DNA of 64,000 nt from Brasenia schreberi (lineage: Eukaryota > Streptophyta > Magnoliopsida > Nymphaeales > Cabombaceae): the NCBI GenBank assembly GCA_036023115.1, contig JAYKKT010000046.1, forward strand, positions 5,855,001-5,919,000. Reading direction: 5' to 3'. Under the pieces are notes generated by a model. That model worked only from the letters and a program-made list of their open reading frames with translations. It ran no database searches and was not told the origin of the DNA. Within the stretch, counting starts at the first letter, position 1; every line of letters begins with the position of its first letter. This document shows, piece by piece, positions 58,461-64,000 of this stretch. The translations under genes and the position numbers were made by a program.

Positions 58461-58463
<3 letters not shown>

Positions 58464-58500
<37 letters not shown>
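58464..58500. repeat. GA microsatellite
   Basis: About 18 GA units. Confidence 0.9.
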
Positions 58501-58503
<3 letters not shown>

Positions 58504-58560
58504 ATTGAACACTACATGCAGTCAAAACGACGTCTGATCTGGATGACGTACATAAGGCGA

Positions 58561-58622
58561 CGTCAACTATAATAATAGAATAATTCAGGTCCGTCAACTA
58601 TAATAATAGAATAATTCAGATC
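58561..58622 (+). repeat. 31-bp tandem duplication
   Basis: 'cgtcaactataataatagaa' and its continuation 'taattcag' occur twice with a 31-base offset. Confidence 0.85.
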
Positions 58623-60031
58623 AAGTCAGCTTTATTAGAATCATAATAGTTGCTTAATTTGTGGGTTGATTTCCTGCTTAAAACAAAGCCCTTCTGTTGA
58701 CTCCACAAATTGCAAAGGCCATTTCCACGACAACGCCTTCATGCCCCTTCTAGTAGGCTGACCCAGCTCAGCTCAGCTCAGATCTAAATTAAAAAGGAAA
58801 AACAAAAACAAAATCTTCATGCATAATGTCCACATGATCATGTTCAGTTGCCATATCAGAAATGAGCAAACTCTGTGCGTGTAAGGAGAGAGAGAGAGTG
58901 AGTGGGGGGGGGGATCTAAAAATCCACACTCCGTTAAAAATGGTTTTGGTAGAAACATAGCAATAGCATCTAACAATCTAACATGAGCCGACCTACTTAG
59001 TGTTGGAGAAGGCTTGGTTAATTTGATACAGATTAAAGGTAGTCATTGGTTCTCTCTCTATATATAGAGAGAAAAATAGGATGTGACAAATGTACATACT
59101 CATCTACGCTTAAATTCATTTAAATATTTTCACCATAATGAATAGTAAAGATTTAAAGTTAAAAAGAAAAAGTTGTTGTACTTTTCATACTTCTTATGTA
59201 ATGTACATGTCACATGGTACCTTAAATGTTTTTTAAATTCAAATCTTTACTTTTGATCTTACTAATTAATCGGTGAATATATATATATATATATACTTGT
59301 GTATGAAGAGAGCAGAATAGAAGTCTCTTTGTGTGCGTATGTGTATGTAGGTGGGCACTACGCAGGAAGTCCTGCCCAGGAAGTCCCTGGTTCACATTGA
59401 GTTTACATGTGCATCATTTACTTCCATCGGGTCATGCATGAATGATTGACATATATTTGCCAAAAAGGCGTTCTCGTAAGGAAACACGCCTCGTCACGAG
59501 TCCCCCATGTGAACCCATCGTCGGCAAAAGCAAGCAGCCAAAAAGCATGGGCCAACCCGGAGCTAGCAAGGTGATGAGTTCACATGTCTCACATCTTCTA
59601 GTGGACTCTTGGTCTGGTTCGACCTTCTACTGGCCAAACTTTGGCTCATGCCTGGCCCGACGATTTGGCATCTCTAGCAGTTCCCTGCTGAAACCATGTC
59701 ACAATATCAGTACTAGACCCGGGTGACGATGTAATCTGTCGGATTCAGATCCAAGTCTGATTGAATATATCAAAACTGGGTCGAAATAAATGGGCGTCGG
59801 ATTTTGCTTGGAACATCTTGCATTTGACCCAAATCCAAATTTCAATTCAACCTACCAAATGCTCAAGTAGTTTGAACTCTTATGTCTGACCCTGAACCCA
59901 AGTATGAGTCCAATCGCGGTCCAAGTTGTTATTGATTGGATCAAACTTAAATAAAACCAATTTTGCATCTTTGACTCCATCCCAACACCAACTATGATAG
60001 GAGAGGATAAGAGGATCCCATTTCACACACA

Positions 60032-60188
<157 letters not shown>

Positions 60189-60190
60189 GT

Positions 60191-60286
60191 GTGTAATATG
60201 TGGGTCGAGCCCTAGCCAATTGAGCTATTCTTCTTTGTGTGTAATATGTAGGTCGAGCCCTAGCCAATTGAGCTATTCTTCTTTGT
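60191..60286 (+). repeat. 48-bp tandem duplication
   Basis: Two units start 'gtgtaatatgt', at 60191 and 60239, and share 'ggtcgagccctagccaattg' and 'agctattcttctttgt' with one mismatch. Confidence 0.9.
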
Positions 60287-60639
60287 GCCATTTCTCTTTT
60301 CTGGATTGGATCATACTGGAGGAAGGGGAAGGGTTACTTCGCTTTTCCAGCAAAAATGAGGTTTCCTTGTCTTGATGTATCAGAAATACGGGATTCAGTT
60401 TTGCGTCTTTTGTTAGGATGCGAAGAAAAGGAGTTCACGAGGAACCGTCGGACGGATTTTTCGGGCAAAGGCATTAAAGACACTCTTCATGAAAATCAAT
60501 CTCTCTCTCTCTCTCTCGTGGCCTTGAAGAGCCATCGGTTTTCCATTTGCTTCCTTATTGCATGCCCTTTTCTTTATTAAAAACTTATGAAACAAGGTGC
60601 ATTTTGTGTTAGACCTGATTTTTACTTTATTGGTTAGAG

Positions 60640-60760
60640 AATAGCACCGAGAGAGTTAGCTCAACTGAGAGGGCTCACTGAGTCCCACGCTGCGTTGGCG
60701 AGTTCGATTGCGTGTAGGTGTGTCTCTAAAGCTTCGGCCTCCCTTCATAAATGAAAAGTT
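60640..60760 (+). mobile_element. SINE-like copy
   Basis: It has 'agagagttagctcaactgag', the B-box-like 'ggcgagttcgattgcgtg' and the tail 'aaagcttcggcctcccttca'. Confidence 0.6.
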
Positions 60761-61169
60761 ATATATTATATATATAGGAAAAGTGGTAGGTGGGCATGCG
60801 GCAGTAGTAGACAGAATCCAATCTCTTTTTTCTCTTTATATATAAGCACATCTTTACACGGTGTGTTCGCTACATGATTGTTGCTTTTCGGGGAGTATGA
60901 GGATAATTTTCAAGGTTATAAGAGTATTTAAAAAATTATAAATAATAGTTTTATTACACTTATATTATTGTAAAGTAACGATCGAACATGAGCGAGCAAC
61001 ATTAATGATGGATAGGATCAAATCTCTCTTTATATAAATAATAGGGTTCTTCGAGAACATATCCTTCCAAATGTAAATCGTTGGATTGCCCTGGGATTGG
61101 GGATGACCCCAACAAGAGGCCGTTCTTGCTAATGGAAGAATGATGCATCGTTCCTCGTCGGTCAAGTAC

Positions 61170-61189
61170 ATATATATATATATATATAA
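61170..61189. repeat. Short AT microsatellite
   Basis: About ten AT units. Confidence 0.85.
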
Positions 61190-62489
61190 TAAACTTTATG
61201 GCTTAGTGGTGTTTGTTGCATGAGCCATTGCCCGTATTAGTATTTAACTGTAATATTTTATGGTCTCCTTTCAATGTTAAAATCGAATCCCCGTTTACCC
61301 AATTGAACAAAACCTATCCCGAATTGAGGCAAAAAGAGTTGGTCAACATGAAATTTCTTTAACATTTTTTCTTTTGAGGAAATCTATATTTAATTTAAAA
61401 ATTCCCTAACACTTTTCGAAGGGAACGAACATATAATTTGAAAGGTTCTGTAACTAGAAAATGGGCGTGCAATTTTCCCCCTTAGGTTTTGAGCTAATAG
61501 CCATTTTTAACATTAGATTCGGCTCAAAGAATGCCCTCAATATTAAAATTTGATTAAAAAATGTCCTCTACGTTGCCATACTAAGATGTTCTTTGGTTTT
61601 TTGAGAACACAAGTTATGATCCAAGATCAAAATGTTGATTTTACTAGATCCAAATATTTTGGTCAAAGGCCGCTTTGTCACTGGTTGAAAGCATAGTATT
61701 GCCTCTTTATATAACACTTGAATGCAGACAAAAAAATCACATGTAAATAATAATGAGCTTATCTTTATCGACCTACTATTAGTATCTGAATTATGCTTTT
61801 AATTATGATCATATTAGGATCTGAACCCAATCGGTCATGAATTAAGCACTTTGGGTATGGATCTTTATATCTTTTACTAGATCCAGTATTTTGGAATATA
61901 GTCATGCTAATACACTAACCAGGACAGGTCCGTTGGTGGCCTGAGGCAAGCCAAGTTCTTGTTCAGAAGATAAAAGAATTCCATCAATTCAGGTCCGGGT
62001 AGGGTAAAGTATGCCTTAACCTCAAGTTTAACCCAGCCTTTTCTTATACTAAGTGAGGTTAGCTAGAAGGTGCAACACGGGAAAATTGTTAGGACACCCA
62101 TCTTATAGTATTATTCCTGTTCAAGCATGCTTAACTTGCTAGTTTTTACGAGATTAATTTTACTCGTAGTAAAACGATTTTACCTCCGATAAAGGCAAGC
62201 CATGAGTTTTACTTTTCCTCCTCTTTTATCCGAGCTTGAGAATGACTATGTAAGACGAGCCATGACGGTAGGAGTATCGACCCGGCTCAAACAAGTTATA
62301 AACCAAACACAATCCAACATCTTGACTTGACGAAGGATTCATGAACAACTCCTGTTCCATTGATTTGGCTTGACCACCAATCCTACAGGTGATCCGGTCC
62401 ACGGGTATAAATCTCCAAGATTAAGACCCTTAACCCCAGAGTGCCCTACACAGCTAATTAAGACTGTGGAATCCTTAAGCTCCGTTATT

Positions 62490-62575
62490 ATAATAATTAA
62501 TAAGCCTTTTTTCATACTAGATGGGGTCAGTTACATGGATCCTTTATTTTCACAAAACCCTATCATAATTTATAG
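62490..62575 (-). mobile_element. RTE LINE 3' end fragment
   Basis: On plus it reads 'aagccttttttcatactaga' then 'tggggtcagttacatggatc' and 'aaaaccctatcata', the reverse of the 3' end of copies B and C. No coding part remains. Confidence 0.65.
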
Positions 62576-63169
62576 AATACATGGTAAATAAGTCCTACAA
62601 AGTTTTATGCTGCCTTTCAAAAGGCTAACATAATCCTCCTCCTTTATCCGAGCTTGGGACCAGCCATGCAAAGGTGATCCCTTAATTGAGCGGAGTTATT
62701 ACTTCAAGTCCCGTTGCTATTACTTCACAAAATATGAATTATGCCATCGTTATTGACTGAAGTTGGTTTTTTTGCAAAGAACCGGAGAGAGATTCAACGA
62801 GAATCTTGGTTTTTGATCAGCCTTTCAACTTCATCTTCAACTCCAAAACCTTTTGTTGATGCACCCGAAGGTAGTATTTGATCACTAATTGGCGCAAGCG
62901 CCAGAACGTTGCTTTCAGGCAAATGAACGTATTGTTATTCCCCAACGGTCCTCGTGACAACTAACAATTTAAATATAAACGTCTGCGTCACAAACGTTGC
63001 TTTCAGGCCATTGTAGTATCCAATGGTTAATACCAATCTTGTAAATATTATAATAGACGGTAAAATTAGAGAAATTAACTGCATATATATCGTAGAAGAT
63101 AATTTTTTAGTGGAAAATTATTCTAGAAAATAAAATTTGTACAAAATAGAAAATAAAAATAGCAAGATC

Positions 63170-63250
63170 GAAGATGGTTCGGGTTCCAGTTCTCTCGATT
63201 CAGTTTCTGATTGGTTCCGGGGCTGGTTCAGGTTTAGTTCAACCCACCTC
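63170..63250. mobile_element. ggttcc-rich MITE-like fragment
   Basis: 'gatggttcgggttccagttc', 'gattggttccggggctggtt' and 'caggtttagttcaacccacc' are typical of the family; one short piece with no visible ends. Confidence 0.35.
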
Positions 63251-63504
63251 TCATCTATCTTTTTACATTAACAATTTGGTGTGATAACTCAGGTTGGATT
63301 CGGGTTTGTATGGAATTCTACAAACCATGACTGACTATACAAATTAATCGTATCGATCAGGTTGGACCCAAATAAGTTAATGGGTTGCTGTAGATTAATG
63401 ACGCTTATTCTCTCCCTCCCACATGCCAAATGGTTTTGACCCGTCTGGCAGTCCTCTTTTGTTTTTCTTTTTGGGGTTTGAGGCAAGGATGTCAACGACT
63501 AAGC

Positions 63505-64000
63505 TCATTCTTTATTGTTTCTTTCCAACATTTTTGTGGTCGCTCTCTACCTCTTGTAATACTTTCAAAATCTAGTTTTTCATACATTCTTACGGGATCT
63601 TCTTTTTATCTTCTTTCTATATGTTCAGACCACCTTAAATGATATTCTCTTATTTTATCCTCTATTGGTACCACACAATTTATTTCTAATAACCTCATTA
63701 TGTATACAATTTTCTCTTTTATGACCACTTATTCATCTCAACATCTTCATTTTTATCACAGACATCTTTTGTACATGTTGATGATTAACTATCCAACACT
63801 CAGAACCATAAAACATGGCAAGTCTAATTGATGCTCTATAATATTTACCTTTTAATTTTAATGATATCTTCTTATCACAAAGAATACTTGATGCTCCTCT
63901 CCATTTTAACCAACCAGCATTAATTTTATGCATAACATCTCTATCAATTCTTCAACACTCTGAAAAATTGACCCTAAGTATTTAAAACTTTCTTTTTGAG
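63505..64000 (-). mobile_element. RTE-type LINE fragment cut by the window edge (copy D)
   Basis: The minus strand encodes [40 protein letters not shown] and [14 protein letters not shown], the same downstream reverse transcriptase segment as copies B and C. The usual TTG-triplet end is missing: similarity starts abruptly at 'ctcattctttattgtttctt'. The 5' part continues beyond the window. Confidence 0.85.

Overview
The window is nuclear DNA from a flowering plant. The evidence is multi-exon genes with GT-AG introns, plant-specific families (EXORDIUM-like proteins, a class III peroxidase, a G-type lectin receptor kinase, a half-size ABCG transporter, an APR-like protein, a hydroxyproline O-galactosyltransferase relic), long AT/GA microsatellites and abundant old transposon debris. 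I cannot fix the lineage more closely. There is no operon logic, no CRISPR array, no rRNA and no convincing intact tRNA gene.

Layout. 1-11.2 kb is gene-poor, with SINE-like and MITE-like repeats and one doubtful small gene near 7 kb. An intronless lectin receptor-like kinase lies at 11.2-13.7 kb (+). An eight-exon ABCG half-transporter lies at 16.4-19.9 kb (-), with three identical W-box-type motifs upstream. 20-25 kb holds decayed L1, hAT and SINE material. A three-exon class III peroxidase of PER17 type is at 25.2-26.6 kb (+), followed by a 362-bp tandem duplication and a possible scrap of a second peroxidase. Three intronless EXORDIUM-like genes sit at 29.9-30.8 (-), 35.2-36.1 (+) and 38.8-39.7 kb (-); the first two are almost identical inverted copies through most of the coding region. 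40-42 kb holds a hAT transposase relic. 42.6-45.8 kb (-) is an unprocessed hydroxyproline O-galactosyltransferase pseudogene with several stops and frameshifts and an internal patchwork of duplicated and inverted segments. 46.5-48.6 kb carries two 5'-truncated RTE-type LINE insertions with visible target-site duplications. 49.8-53.1 kb (-) is a complete four-exon APR-like gene with another RTE LINE fragment in intron 1. 53-64 kb is gene-free repeat-rich DNA ending inside a further RTE fragment.

The genes do not form one pathway, although several act at the cell surface or wall: EXL proteins in the apoplast, the secreted peroxidase in wall and ROS chemistry, the receptor kinase and ABCG transporter in the plasma membrane. 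I found no clearly new biological system. The most informative signals are the near-identical inverted EXL pair (probable gene conversion or recent inverted duplication), the template-switch-like scars in the galactosyltransferase pseudogene, a SINE family in which one 3' tail is joined to two different tRNA-like heads, and recent RTE insertions with target-site duplications.
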